Source: a virus. Taken from it: a DNA stretch of 20,334 nucleotides. This document shows, one piece after another, positions 6,073 through 13,870 of this stretch. Positions within the stretch are counted from its first letter, which is position 1, and each line of letters starts with the position of its first letter. The notes below the pieces were generated by a model. It worked only from the letters and a program-made list of their open reading frames with translations. It was not told the origin of the DNA and searched no databases. Made by a program: the position numbers and the translations under genes. The stretch spans positions 1 to 20,334 of IMG/VR virus record IMGVR_UViG_3300011013_000122. One strand, given 5' to 3'.

Positions 6073-6921
6073 ATGGCAATCGCGTATAAAGAAGAGTTTG
6101 AAACAAAACTACAGGAAAGACTTTCTGCTCCAACACTTTGGAAGGAGGTTTGTAAAGTAGTTTACACAAACACAAACACAATTCATAACCCTTATATGAC
6201 CGACGCTACTACCTTTACGGGTACACGTGGTACAGGTTATGACTCTACTCCTGTAGCAACTACAGATGACACTCTTGTTATCAGTACTTACTATGGTTCA
6301 GCAGAACACATTGACCGTGCAGATCTAGCACAAAAGACTTTCAGTGACTTTATGGCAATAGCAGACAATATGGCTACTGTTCTAGATGAAAAAGTTGAGT
6401 CAGGAATGCTTGCAGAATACGCTCAATGGACTGCATTTGATAATGCTTCAATAGGTGGTTCAGCTGGAGACATAACAGTTGCAACATCAAACATTGATGA
6501 CATTATAACTAATATGAAAGAAGCAATCCGTACTGCAGGTGGTAGAACACTTATGGAAAGGAATGGTGCTTTCATAATTTGGAGAGAAGCTGACTTTTCT
6601 CTAGTTGAAGCCCTAGCTCGTTCTCAGGGATTTAACACGTTAGATAATGCCCTACAAAATGGAATCAAACAAGGTTTCGTTTATGGTGGTGTAGAACACT
6701 ACAGTTCTTCAAAGCACACTGCTGGACACGTCTTCGGAGGTGTTAAAAAGGCATTTACAGCTGGTATTTGTAAAGCAACTTATGGTTTAATGAAAGATAT
6801 CGTTAACCCTGTAGTAGCCGGTAAGCAAATCTCAGGCGTAGGATTGGAAACTCGTGTTGACTTAGCTTTCAAAGCTTGGGCAAAAACAGCTCCTGTTCTA
6901 TTCGATATTCAAGTAGCTTAG
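6073..6921 (+). CDS. major capsid protein, HK97-like fold, 282 aa
   Basis: This is the shell protein. It follows the scaffold, has the usual size, and its composition fits the HK97 fold: an N-terminal arm (YKEEFETKLQERLSAPTLW), an extended E-loop-like segment rich in T/G/D (residues about 38-75), a long spine helix (DNMATVLDEKVESGMLAEYAQ is its core), then an alternating beta/alpha A-domain with GGRTLMERNGAFIIW and the C-terminal GVGLETRVDLAFKAWAKTAPVLF. The pattern 'ATYGLMKD...GVGLETRVDLAFKAWA' is typical of capsid C-termini. No delta-domain is apparent, consistent with a separate scaffold. Its TAG stop is the only non-TAA stop in the window. A stem-loop lies 10 nt downstream. The name rests on position and pattern. 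Confidence 0.85.
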   Translation: MAIAYKEEFETKLQERLSAPTLWKEVCKVVYTNTNTIHNPYMTDATTFTGTRGTGYDSTPVATTDDTLVISTYYGSAEHIDRADLAQKTFSDFMAIADNMATVLDEKVESGMLAEYAQWTAFDNASIGGSAGDITVATSNIDDIITNMKEAIRTAGGRTLMERNGAFIIWREADFSLVEALARSQGFNTLDNALQNGIKQGFVYGGVEHYSSSKHTAGHVFGGVKKAFTAGICKATYGLMKDIVNPVVAGKQISGVGLETRVDLAFKAWAKTAPVLFDIQVA

Positions 6922-6931
6922 TTTATCTCTT

Positions 6932-6951
6932 TTGCTCCTTTATAGGGGCAA
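6932..6951 (+). terminator. stem-loop behind the capsid gene
   Basis: TTGCTCC (6932-6938) pairs with GGGGCAA (6945-6951): 7 bp with one G-U, loop of 6. It begins 10 nt after the capsid stop. No U-run follows, so it is a poor intrinsic terminator; it may instead protect the 3' end of capsid mRNA or reduce read-through. Confidence 0.5.
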
Positions 6952-6981
6952 GGATAGGTAAATTAACAACCTAAAACAATT

Positions 6982-7707
6982 ATGACATATACACAAATAT
7001 TAGATTTAATATCAAGATTAACAACAACTCAAAATACAACTACGAGTTCTTATCCTATTGAAGCAAAAACAGTAGATATTAACAATGCTTTGAATAACTA
7101 TTTTATTCTAGCAAACTCTTCGGCAGGAAACTGGAAGCCAGTAGATGACACAAATCAAACAGATTATCCTATAGTTTATGCAGATATAGTTTCAGGACAA
7201 CAGGATTATTCATTTACTTTAGACCAAAATGGCAACCAGATCTTAGATATATACAAAGTAAGAATTAAAGATGAAACTTCAGGAAAATGGACTACATTAG
7301 AGCAGATAAATCAGAACGAAATAACAGACGCTCAACTAGATACTACAGTTTCAGGTAAACCAAACCAGTATTATCTTAACTCAAATGGTATATTCCTAGT
7401 TCAAAAGCCAGATTATGATTTAGTAGAAGGATTAGAAATATCTGTAAATAGAACTTCAACCTACTTTACAACCTCAGACACTACAAAGAAAGCAGGGATA
7501 CCTTGGGTTTTCCACGAGTATCTAGCACTTAGACCAGCTTATTTCTATTGTGTACAAAAAGGATTAAAACAAGCAGTTGATTACAGGGTAAGATTATATG
7601 GAAATGATGGTATAAGTGGTATGGAAGGAAAGATTAAAGACTATTATAAGGATAGAAATAAAGATTACCAAAGTTCAGTATCGGGTGAGATTATTAATTC
7701 AGTATAA
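6982..7707 (+). CDS. putative head-tail adaptor / connector protein, 241 aa
   Basis: Directly after the capsid gene, phages usually encode the adaptor ring that joins portal to tail. The protein begins with a helical part (TYTQILDLISRLT, DINNALNNYFILANSSAGNW) and continues with beta strands: a DIVSGQQDYSFTLD segment, then ILDIYKVRIKDETSGKWTTL. A C-terminal helical part (GIPWVFHEYLALRPAYFYCVQKG) follows. The phrase 'SGQQDYSF... QILDIYKVRI' recurs in phage proteins annotated as adaptors or structural virion proteins. This is recognition of a pattern, not of a defined domain. It could alternatively be a tail-completion or tubular protein. Confidence 0.6.
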   Translation: MTYTQILDLISRLTTTQNTTTSSYPIEAKTVDINNALNNYFILANSSAGNWKPVDDTNQTDYPIVYADIVSGQQDYSFTLDQNGNQILDIYKVRIKDETSGKWTTLEQINQNEITDAQLDTTVSGKPNQYYLNSNGIFLVQKPDYDLVEGLEISVNRTSTYFTTSDTTKKAGIPWVFHEYLALRPAYFYCVQKGLKQAVDYRVRLYGNDGISGMEGKIKDYYKDRNKDYQSSVSGEIINSV

Positions 7708-7747
7708 TAGGTCGTATTATAAATTATAAATTAAACAATAAAAAATT

Positions 7748-8182
7748 ATGGCAACATTCACAAAAGTAAATGACTTCGTAAAAGCAATAGCTGAAAAAGA
7801 GATTGATTTATCTGGAGCAGGTTTAACAATAGCATTATCAAACACAGCACCAGCATCAGAGACTAACGACCCAACAGCTGATGGTAATGGTGTATTGGCA
7901 AATGTAACAGAAATTGATTACACAAACCTTTCTTCAAGGGTCATCACAGTTGCAAGTTCAACCCAGACAGGTGGTACTTATAAGTTAGTTCTTACTGATT
8001 TGGTCCTAAACTCATCAGGTGGAACAACTGGTCCGTTCGAATATGTATATATATACGACGATTCTTCAACAAACGATGATTTGGTAGCAGTATTTGACTA
8101 TGGTTCAGCTTTGACACTAAATGATGGTGATACTTTTACTATTGACTTTGATGCAACCACAGGAGTCTTAACACTCGCTTAA
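7748..8182 (+). CDS. small virion protein (decoration or tail), 144 aa
   Basis: The sequence is beta-rich and poor in charged groups: TKVNDFVKAIAEKEIDLSGA, then LTIALSNTAPASE, a loop, VLANVTEIDYTNLSSRVIT, and TFTIDFDATTGVLTLA at the end. The pattern 'F-DFV-IAEKEIDLSGAGLTIALSNTAP ... YTN' occurs in many phage structural proteins that lie just after head genes. Its role is unresolved: capsid decoration, tail component or fibre base. The tandem hairpins behind it, like the stem-loop behind the capsid gene, suggest a separately stabilised or processed mRNA and hence high expression, which suits a decoration protein. That is inference. Confidence 0.55.
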   Translation: MATFTKVNDFVKAIAEKEIDLSGAGLTIALSNTAPASETNDPTADGNGVLANVTEIDYTNLSSRVITVASSTQTGGTYKLVLTDLVLNSSGGTTGPFEYVYIYDDSSTNDDLVAVFDYGSALTLNDGDTFTIDFDATTGVLTLA

Positions 8183-8186
8183 TGGT

Positions 8187-8229
8187 TCACTCTGCCCATT
8201 TATGTGGGTAGTGATGAGTTATTAAACTC
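8187..8229 (+). terminator. two tandem stem-loops behind the 144-aa gene
   Basis: First: TCACT (8187-8191) plus GCCCA (8194-8198) with TGGGT (8205-8209) and AGTGA (8210-8214), 10 bp with a 2-nt bulge (one G-U). Second: GAGTT (8216-8220) with AACTC (8225-8229), loop ATTA, followed by TTTATAAATT. The weak T-tract allows partial termination. Together they may attenuate transcription into the fibre genes. Confidence 0.45.
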
Positions 8230-8253
8230 TTTATAAATTAATTTAAATATATT

Positions 8254-8694
8254 ATGGCAGATGCAAAAATTACAGATTTAACAAACAAAACAACATTAGA
8301 TGGAACAGAAAATGTGGTTATTGTTGATGACCCTTCGGGAACACCTATTACAAAAAAATCAACAATTCAAGATATTTCTAATCTAGCAACTGTAATAAAT
8401 GCTCAAACTGGAACAGCCTATACCTTAGTATTAACAGATAATGCTAAACTGATAACCTTAACAAATGCTTCGGCTATTACATTAACAATTCCTACAAATG
8501 CTTCAGTTGCCTTTCCTGTTGGAACACAGATTGATTTAGTTCAAGGTGGTGCAGGAGCAGTTACAATCGCAGGAACAGGAGTTACTATAAATTCAAAAGA
8601 TGGCAACCTAACTATCAATGGACAATATGTTGGTGTGTCTTTAGTCAAGACAGATACTGACACTTGGTTATTATTAGGTGATTTAACCGCATAA
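8254..8694 (+). CDS. putative fibre-associated virion protein, 146 aa
   Basis: Beta-rich and low in aromatic residues. It starts with a short helix-prone segment (MADAKITDLTNKTTLDGTEN) typical of phage fibre and head-fibre N-termini that anchor to the virion. Then come repeated short strands: YTLVLTDNAKLITLTN, ITLTIPTNASVAFPVGTQ, GAVTIAGTGVTI, LTINGQYVGVSLVKT. The 'TGTAYTLVLTDNAKLITLTNAS' type of domain appears in phage fibre and virion proteins. It has no receptor-binding signature that I can see. Its TAA overlaps the next ATG (TAATG), so the propeller protein is probably made by stop-restart, in a set ratio with it. Expected partner: the propeller protein. Confidence 0.55.
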   Translation: MADAKITDLTNKTTLDGTENVVIVDDPSGTPITKKSTIQDISNLATVINAQTGTAYTLVLTDNAKLITLTNASAITLTIPTNASVAFPVGTQIDLVQGGAGAVTIAGTGVTINSKDGNLTINGQYVGVSLVKTDTDTWLLLGDLTA

Positions 8695-9572
8695 TGGCTT
8701 TTACTTTAGGAATAATTGGATATAGCGGAGGAGCAAAACCTTTTGGGTTGTTTGGAGGAGGATATATTAGTGGTAATTCCAACTACACCGACAAATATAC
8801 CTATTCGGATGACACTGTAGTTGCAGGAACAGTCTTAGGATTAGCAAGACAGAATCTAGCCGCTACAGGTAACACAATCGAGGGAATATTTGGTGGAGGG
8901 TATGGTAATTCTTACTCTGATTACACCGACAAATACACTTATTCTGGTGACACTGTAGTTGCAGGAACAGTGTTAGGGTTAGCAAGACGCGAACCAGCCG
9001 CCACTGGTAATTCTACCGAGGGAATATTTGGTGGAGGGTTTGATGGTTCATATACTAATCACACCGACAAATACACATATTCTGGTGATACTGTAGTTAC
9101 AGGAACAGTCTTAGGATTAGCAAGAAATGGTATAGCCGCTACTGGTAACTCCACCGAGGGTATCTTTGGTGGAGGAAGCAATGATAATAATACTAACCAC
9201 ACTGACAAATACACTTATTCTAATAATAGCGTAGTAGCTGGAACAGTCTTAGGATTAGCAAGACAAAAATTAGCCGCTACTGGTAACTCCACCGAGGGAA
9301 TATTTGGTGGAGGCTATAATACAACTGATTACACCGATAAATATACATATTCTAATAATAGCGTAGTTACAGGAACAGTCTTAGGATTAGCAAGATGGGC
9401 TCTAGCCGCTACTGGTAACTCCACCGAGGGTATCTTTGGTGGAGGGATTTCTACAACTGATTACACCGATAAATACACTTATTCTAATAATAGCGTTGTA
9501 GCAGGAACAGTGTTAGGGTTAGCAAGATATTTTTTACCCGCTTGCTCATCAACAGCAAATGGATTAGGTTAA
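8694..9572 (+). CDS. kelch-like six-blade beta-propeller virion protein, 292 aa
   Basis: After an 19-aa start, the whole protein is six tandem repeats of 44-46 aa at residues 20-65, 66-111, 112-157, 158-203, 204-247 and 248-292. Each has a glycine-rich strand (FGGG), a variable stretch, TDKYTYS, a strand VVAGTVLGLAR, three variable residues, then AATGN-S/T-EGI. The Gly-Gly, Tyr and Arg spacing resembles kelch motifs, so a compact six-blade propeller exposing six pairs of loops is likely. Residues just after 'LAR' differ in every blade (QNL, REP, NGI, QKL, WAL, YFL), as do the loops after FGGG, while the frame is nearly constant. This is the pattern expected of a receptor- or sugar-binding surface, probably on a tail or head fibre. 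Translation probably restarts from the upstream stop (TAATG). The exact fold is inferred. Confidence 0.75.
   Translation: MAFTLGIIGYSGGAKPFGLFGGGYISGNSNYTDKYTYSDDTVVAGTVLGLARQNLAATGNTIEGIFGGGYGNSYSDYTDKYTYSGDTVVAGTVLGLARREPAATGNSTEGIFGGGFDGSYTNHTDKYTYSGDTVVTGTVLGLARNGIAATGNSTEGIFGGGSNDNNTNHTDKYTYSNNSVVAGTVLGLARQKLAATGNSTEGIFGGGYNTTDYTDKYTYSNNSVVTGTVLGLARWALAATGNSTEGIFGGGISTTDYTDKYTYSNNSVVAGTVLGLARYFLPACSSTANGLG
8751..9569 (+). repeat. six tandem ~138-bp repeats encoding propeller blades
   Basis: Unit of 138 bp for four copies, 132 bp and 135 bp for the last two. Stretches such as GGAACAGTCTTAGGATTAGC and GGTAACTCCACCGAGGG recur nearly unchanged among copies, so the array can recombine. The last copy lacks the AATGN end, which terminates the array. 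Confidence 0.85.
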
Positions 9573-9579
9573 AAACATT

Positions 9580-10197
9580 ATGATTACAAAAAACCACAAA
9601 AAGAATACAAATTTCCAAATAGTCTATTTCTTAATAGGCAGTTGTTCAACACCAGACGGTGCTTATTCCTTACTATGCGACCTAAAAGAGGAAAGACAAT
9701 CATCTATAAACGCTTATAAGGTTACTCAACTAAAAGATAAAGCAAAAGAGATAAGAGCTAATAAACTCTTAAAAGGAGATGAAGCGGATAAACTAGAGGG
9801 AGAAGCTGAACTATTAGAATTAAAAAACAACAAAAAACAAGGCGAAGAGTTATATAAGTCAGCAGTCAGCGAATTAGAATTTATAGATAAATGTATTGAA
9901 GAGCTACAGCCATTAAGAAAATATGCTGATTTACCAGAAATGGAAGCACACGAAGCGTCACAGCTAGGAGAATGGAGGGGTGAACTTCTTAGAAGAGCTG
10001 AAAATTATATGATTACCACTGGCGGAATACCACCAGACCATTTTGATACTATGAGAATGCACCCAGAGTTTAACTCTGTAATCTTGCCAAGAATAAATGA
10101 AATGAAAAAACTTATGCTTACAAAAGGAGGTTTAGGAGAATTACAAAAACAATTAGAAGTCAAGCCATTGGATAATTTAGTAAAATTATTAAAATAA
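9580..10197 (+). CDS. coiled-coil virion-associated protein of unknown function, 205 aa
   Basis: Charged and helical. A short N-terminal segment (FQIVYFLIGSCSTPDGAYSLL) leads into a long coiled coil from about residue 40 to 115 (KDKAKEIRANKLLKGDEADKL, ELKNNKKQGEEL), then a conserved-looking block LQPLRKYADLPEMEAHEASQL, then HFDTMRMHPEF and a helical end. I recall similar sequences in many phages, between fibre and internal-protein genes, always as unknown. Its place between two fibre-type genes suggests an assembly factor or minor tail protein. A start at the second Met would lose the YFLIGS segment, so the first ATG at 9580, 7 nt after the previous stop, is preferred. Confidence 0.6.
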   Translation: MITKNHKKNTNFQIVYFLIGSCSTPDGAYSLLCDLKEERQSSINAYKVTQLKDKAKEIRANKLLKGDEADKLEGEAELLELKNNKKQGEELYKSAVSELEFIDKCIEELQPLRKYADLPEMEAHEASQLGEWRGELLRRAENYMITTGGIPPDHFDTMRMHPEFNSVILPRINEMKKLMLTKGGLGELQKQLEVKPLDNLVKLLK

Positions 10198-10198
10198 T

Positions 10199-10813
10199 AT
10201 GTCATATCAAAGCTGGAGAATACAAAAAGAAGACGGGAGTTATTTACTCCAAGAAAATGGAAGCTATTTACTGCTTGATGCGTTATATGTCCAAATAGGG
10301 CTAGGTTCTTTTATATTAACTGGGAAAAATGTAATACTAGGTGTTGGTAAAAAAATGTTAATATCGGCTGGCTCTTTTTTGCTTACAGGAAAAGACATAT
10401 TATTTGATCTTGGAAAGGGAATCATCGCAGGATTAGGTTCATTCGCTTTAACTGGAGAGAATATTCTAACACACATAGCGGTTTCAATAAAAACAGGTGT
10501 AGGTTCATTCATCTTAACAGGAAAAGATGTATCAATTGGAATTGTAATAAAAATGCTTGCAGGATTAGGAACATTTACTCTAACAGGTAAAGATTTAATA
10601 TTTAAAATAGGTAGAGGAATAGTTGTTTCATACGGAACATTTGCAATAACAGGAAAAAGTGTTCTATTAAAGTTATCAATTTCAATGAAAGTAATTTATA
10701 GTTCATTTTCATTAGTAGGTAAAAAAATAAGATTTGCCTTTAATGGTATGTACACAGTATGGACTAACAAAACCAAAAATGTCGCAAATTGGATTAACAA
10801 ATTAAAAAACTAA
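10199..10813 (+). CDS. virion protein with seven 22-aa GSF-LTGK repeats, 204 aa
   Basis: The N-terminus has two short copies of a motif (DGSYLLQE, NGSYLLLD) known from phage virion proteins as 'edGsyLLlE'. Then seven repeats begin at residues 36, 58, 80, 102, 124, 146 and 168, exactly 22 residues apart, of the form G-S/T-F-x-hydrophobic-T-G-K-x-hydrophobic. The Gly/Ser/Phe and Thr-Gly anchor points with alternating hydrophobics suit a repetitive beta-roll, solenoid or short fibre shaft. The C-terminus (NGMYTVWTNKTKNVANW) is different and may cap it. Neighbours are other fibre-type genes, with one base between this stop and the next start. Related repeats are annotated in phages only as structural or hypothetical. 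Confidence 0.6.
   Translation: MSYQSWRIQKEDGSYLLQENGSYLLLDALYVQIGLGSFILTGKNVILGVGKKMLISAGSFLLTGKDILFDLGKGIIAGLGSFALTGENILTHIAVSIKTGVGSFILTGKDVSIGIVIKMLAGLGTFTLTGKDLIFKIGRGIVVSYGTFAITGKSVLLKLSISMKVIYSSFSLVGKKIRFAFNGMYTVWTNKTKNVANWINKLKN
10304..10765 (+). repeat. seven tandem 66-bp coding repeats
   Basis: Codons for G-S/T-F recur every 66 bp at 10304, 10370, 10436, 10502, 10568, 10634 and 10700 (the last reads S-S-F). Nucleotide identity is modest, so the repeats are old compared with the propeller blades upstream. Confidence 0.7.
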
Positions 10814-10814
10814 T

Positions 10815-12341
10815 ATGGCAACAATAATTCAAAACAAATGGGATAATGGACAAGCAGAAGATGTAAGAACAACATCGCTTAATCAGAATGCCCTATCACA
10901 AAACTTTGATACAATTACTGAACCACATAGACTTAATCCTATGGTCAGTAGTGTAGCAGAATCACCAACAGTTGTAGCAGATTCAGAAATGTCAGATGTT
11001 CTGATTGGGCAAGTTGCTGGGAATAACTATTATGTTGGAATAGGTTATGAGAGTCAATCTTCTTACCTAACAACCTTTTATACAAAAACAAATGTAAATG
11101 GAACATTTTCAAAACAAGCAGTTGGTAATTACGTATATAGTAAGGGTTCAGGTGTTGCTTATAAAAATCAAGTATATGCTGTAGAATATCAAGCAGGGTC
11201 TCCTTCTTATTACAATTTAATAAGATTTGATGGAGCTAATAGTGTTACCACAGTTGGATCAGCAACGGTTTCTTCTTCATCATCTACAGTTCTACAAGCT
11301 CATTGTTTTGTTCATCCAGAAGATAATATTTTATATATGTTAGTTGGAGATACAATTTCAAAATGGGATGGAACTACTTTTTCTACCGTTTCAACAATTT
11401 TACCAACAGGATTTAGTGTATCATCTGTAACTAATTATGGTACTTATTTGGCTATAACAATGAATTCTGATACAAATAGTTTAAGTCCAGTATGTTATTT
11501 ATGGGGTAGAGATACTTCTATAAACACCTTACAAGAAACTATTGATTTAGGAGAAGGTAGTGTTGCTATTGTAGAAAATTTAAATAATAATTTAATATTT
11601 GTTATGTCTGTTGGAGGTTATGGTCAAACTGTTTTAGATGAAAGAATGATGATTAAAGAATATGCTGGTAATACTGTAGAAACATTGGTTAATCTTGTGG
11701 TTGGTGATTTAGTTGGTGATCCTTATTCATATAAAGCAAAAAGTGGAAATCATTTATATTTTGTAACAGCAAACTCTGATTGTATATGGTCTTTTGGAAA
11801 GAATAAAACAGGAAATTATGTATTAAATCAAAGTAGATTTATAATAAATGGAGATAAGGTAACTGGTTATACTTACCCTTATATTGGATCAATAGGAGGT
11901 CTTTCAATGATAGGAGATATAATATGGGTTGCTGGTTATCCTATGGCAGGTGGTGATTATATTATGATGAGAACATTATCAAATTCTGACGGTATTGCTT
12001 ATGCAGGAACTTCAATATATAAAACAACTATCAATCCTAATATGCCAATAATAGATAGATATGATGAAAAACAATTAGAAGCAGTTCAGGTTTCATTTAC
12101 TGGTTCAGGTGGAACTATACAAATAAAATATAGTGTAGATGGTTCAGAAATGAGTGCTTTAATACCAACTAGCGAGAATACTACAACTTTGGGAAAAGAA
12201 GATGTAATTATAATGACAAATGAAGATGGCGGAGAACCATTATTATCAGGCAGAGAATTTCAATTCCAAATAGAAAGTTATGGTGGAGTAAAAATTAAAG
12301 AACTTCGTTATAAATATACTAACTTAAATACAACGATATAA
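10815..12341 (+). CDS. large beta-rich tail/virion structural protein, 508 aa
   Basis: An N-terminal anchor-like segment (IIQNKWDNGQAEDVRTTSLNQ then ALSQNFDTITEPHRLNPM) begins a protein that continues as many short beta strands with recurring small repeats (YNLIRFDG, ILYMLVGDTISKWDG, LIFVMSVGG, HLYFVTANSDCIWSFGKN), suggesting a beta-propeller of 6-8 blades. The last about 90 residues (EAVQVSFTGSGG, IQIKYSVDG, FQFQIESYGGVKIKELRYKY) form a beta-sandwich-like cap. 'IQNKWDNGQAEDVRT' N-termini are seen in phage virion proteins that bind the tail. Likely a tail or tail-hub component; no enzyme motif is seen. The stop overlaps the next ATG by one base (TAATG). Confidence 0.6.
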   Translation: MATIIQNKWDNGQAEDVRTTSLNQNALSQNFDTITEPHRLNPMVSSVAESPTVVADSEMSDVLIGQVAGNNYYVGIGYESQSSYLTTFYTKTNVNGTFSKQAVGNYVYSKGSGVAYKNQVYAVEYQAGSPSYYNLIRFDGANSVTTVGSATVSSSSSTVLQAHCFVHPEDNILYMLVGDTISKWDGTTFSTVSTILPTGFSVSSVTNYGTYLAITMNSDTNSLSPVCYLWGRDTSINTLQETIDLGEGSVAIVENLNNNLIFVMSVGGYGQTVLDERMMIKEYAGNTVETLVNLVVGDLVGDPYSYKAKSGNHLYFVTANSDCIWSFGKNKTGNYVLNQSRFIINGDKVTGYTYPYIGSIGGLSMIGDIIWVAGYPMAGGDYIMMRTLSNSDGIAYAGTSIYKTTINPNMPIIDRYDEKQLEAVQVSFTGSGGTIQIKYSVDGSEMSALIPTSENTTTLGKEDVIIMTNEDGGEPLLSGREFQFQIESYGGVKIKELRYKYTNLNTTI

Positions 12342-12640
12342 TGGAAAACAAATTAACAAAACTAGAAAATGAAGTATTAAACTTAAAAAAAGAATTAAGC
12401 TCCTTTAAAGATTTATATTATAGAACAAATATGATAGACAAACAAGTATATAAACATAGTGCATACTTCAAAAATGATGTATATTTGCCGAGTAAGATAG
12501 CATTCTTTGGTGGTAATACTCCTGTATCCCAACAAACAGCGATTTCAAGTCCTTCAGGTGGTTCAACTATAGATAGCGAAGCAAGAACAGCAATAAACTC
12601 AATTATAACAAAATTACAAACCTTAAGATTAACAGCATAA
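12341..12640 (+). CDS. small coiled-coil fibre-type protein, 99 aa
   Basis: Residues 3-30 form a coiled coil (LTKLENEVLNLKKELSSF), typical for trimer formation. The C-terminal half has FGGNTPVSQQ at 66-75, then PSGGSTIDSEARTAINSI at 71-88 and a final helix with hydrophobic end (LQTLRLTA). The motif 'GG-PV-QQ ... GGSTxDSEARxAINxI' is widespread in short phage fibre or spike-associated proteins of unknown function. It is translationally coupled to the previous gene by TAATG and 4 nt from the next. A trimeric short fibre or chaperone is the best guess. Confidence 0.6.
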   Translation: MENKLTKLENEVLNLKKELSSFKDLYYRTNMIDKQVYKHSAYFKNDVYLPSKIAFFGGNTPVSQQTAISSPSGGSTIDSEARTAINSIITKLQTLRLTA

Positions 12641-12644
12641 TAAT

Positions 12645-13868
12645 ATGAATAAACAAGAAGCATTAAATAACATAAGAACACAATTCGTGGCTAAGACCCA
12701 AGCACAAAGAGATGCTTTGGCTAGTATTAATAATAATTTTACTATAACATCTGACTCTCTTAAAAATAACCCACCAATTACTCCACCAATTACTCCTGAC
12801 AATACAAATGTTAATGGTGTTACAGATACTGTAGCAAGTGGTATTGCTAGTAATTTAGATACTTTAACCAGAGAAAGAGATGCAAAGCAAAAAGCATTAG
12901 AAAACTCACAAGCAGATATAAAAAAACTAATGGGTGAATTAACTGGTAAAACTGCAGATACACAAACAGCAAATGAAACTGCAGGAGTAAATGCCGCCCA
13001 AGCAAAAGAATCAGAAACAGTAAAACAAATTGCTTCATTAAAAGCACAAGCAGACTCACTAAACAGAGAAGCACAAGCAATTCCAATACAAACTCAGAAT
13101 CAATTTGCTAATTCTGGTGCAACAGATAGAGGTGTATCTCCTATTACAACTGCTAAACTAAGAGATAATGCATTAAAAGCCCTTTCATTAGGACAACAGG
13201 CAGATATAGCATCTGCTAAACTTACTGGTTCACAAATAGACTTACAGAATGCAAAAGATAAAGCCCAGCAAATAGTTGATCTAAAATATAATCCTATCTT
13301 ACAAGAAATAAAAAATAAACAACAGCAATATGATTTTATTAAAGGTAACCTTTCAACCGCAGAAAAGAAAAGAGGTGAGGCTTTACAAGTTTCATTAAAC
13401 AGAGAAGCAAATAAGATAAAAAAACAAAAGGAAGATGAAAGTAATCTAAATAAACTTAAAATAGAAGTTATTAAAGATTATCCACAAAAAGCTAATTTAT
13501 TAGACAATGTAAAGACATATAGGGATGCTTTAGAAATAGCAACTAATATCGCTCAAACCACACCAAAGAAATCTACTCTAACAGAGGGACAGAAAAAAAC
13601 ACAAATATTTAATTCCTACAAAGACGTTTTCAAGCGTGGAGTAGTTGATTCAAAAGGAAACACAGTTATAGATAGTAATGGTTTCGTAACCCCAGAAGCT
13701 TGGAAAGAAATTATAAATAGTTATCCTGGTAGTAGGGCAGACTTTATAAGAAAGTATGGTTATTTACTTTATTCAAAGGATCTAGGTGCCTATGGATTAA
13801 CCCAAACAGAGCAAAGGTTAATAAATGGTACACCTAGTTCGTCATCATCATCAGGTAGAACAGTTTAA
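12645..13868 (+). CDS. coiled-coil internal virion protein (ejection-type), 407 aa
   Basis: No catalytic motif seen. After a short helix (NKQEALNNIRTQFVAKTQAQRD) comes a proline-rich linker (about 43-55) and then long helical, Ala/Gln/Lys-rich coiled coils to about residue 290, with frequent NREA, KAQ and LQN heptad-like segments. The C-terminal 110 residues contain a loop with D and N (FVTPEAWKEIINSYPGSRAD) and a Ser-rich end. High coiled-coil content, size and position directly before the giant 1948-aa protein fit an internal head or ejection protein that enters the host with DNA. A tape measure is the alternative, but 407 aa would mean a very short tail. Inside the linker a perfect 12-bp tandem repeat (ccaccaattact at 12771-12782 and 12783-12794) makes PPITPPIT. 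Confidence 0.55.
   Translation: MNKQEALNNIRTQFVAKTQAQRDALASINNNFTITSDSLKNNPPITPPITPDNTNVNGVTDTVASGIASNLDTLTRERDAKQKALENSQADIKKLMGELTGKTADTQTANETAGVNAAQAKESETVKQIASLKAQADSLNREAQAIPIQTQNQFANSGATDRGVSPITTAKLRDNALKALSLGQQADIASAKLTGSQIDLQNAKDKAQQIVDLKYNPILQEIKNKQQQYDFIKGNLSTAEKKRGEALQVSLNREANKIKKQKEDESNLNKLKIEVIKDYPQKANLLDNVKTYRDALEIATNIAQTTPKKSTLTEGQKKTQIFNSYKDVFKRGVVDSKGNTVIDSNGFVTPEAWKEIINSYPGSRADFIRKYGYLLYSKDLGAYGLTQTEQRLINGTPSSSSSSGRTV
12771..12794 (+). repeat. 12-bp tandem duplication in the linker
   Basis: CCACCAATTACT occurs twice in direct contact, extending a Pro/Thr/Ile linker by four residues. It looks like slippage and keeps the reading frame. Confidence 0.8.
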
Positions 13869-13870
13869 TT

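Noticed and set aside
7690-7747. Further sigma70 promoters inside the virion block (TATAAT-like sites)
   Set aside because: TATAAT matches at 5397, 7703 and 12334 have no -35 at proper distance and come from stop/start-rich AT sequence.
8694-9572. Diversity-generating retroelement target (VR)
   Set aside because: Variable codons are not adenine-biased and no reverse transcriptase or template repeat is in the window; blade shuffling explains the pattern.
12771-12794. Tandem 12-bp repeat as a regulatory or integration site
   Set aside because: It is in frame inside a coding region and simply extends a proline-rich linker.
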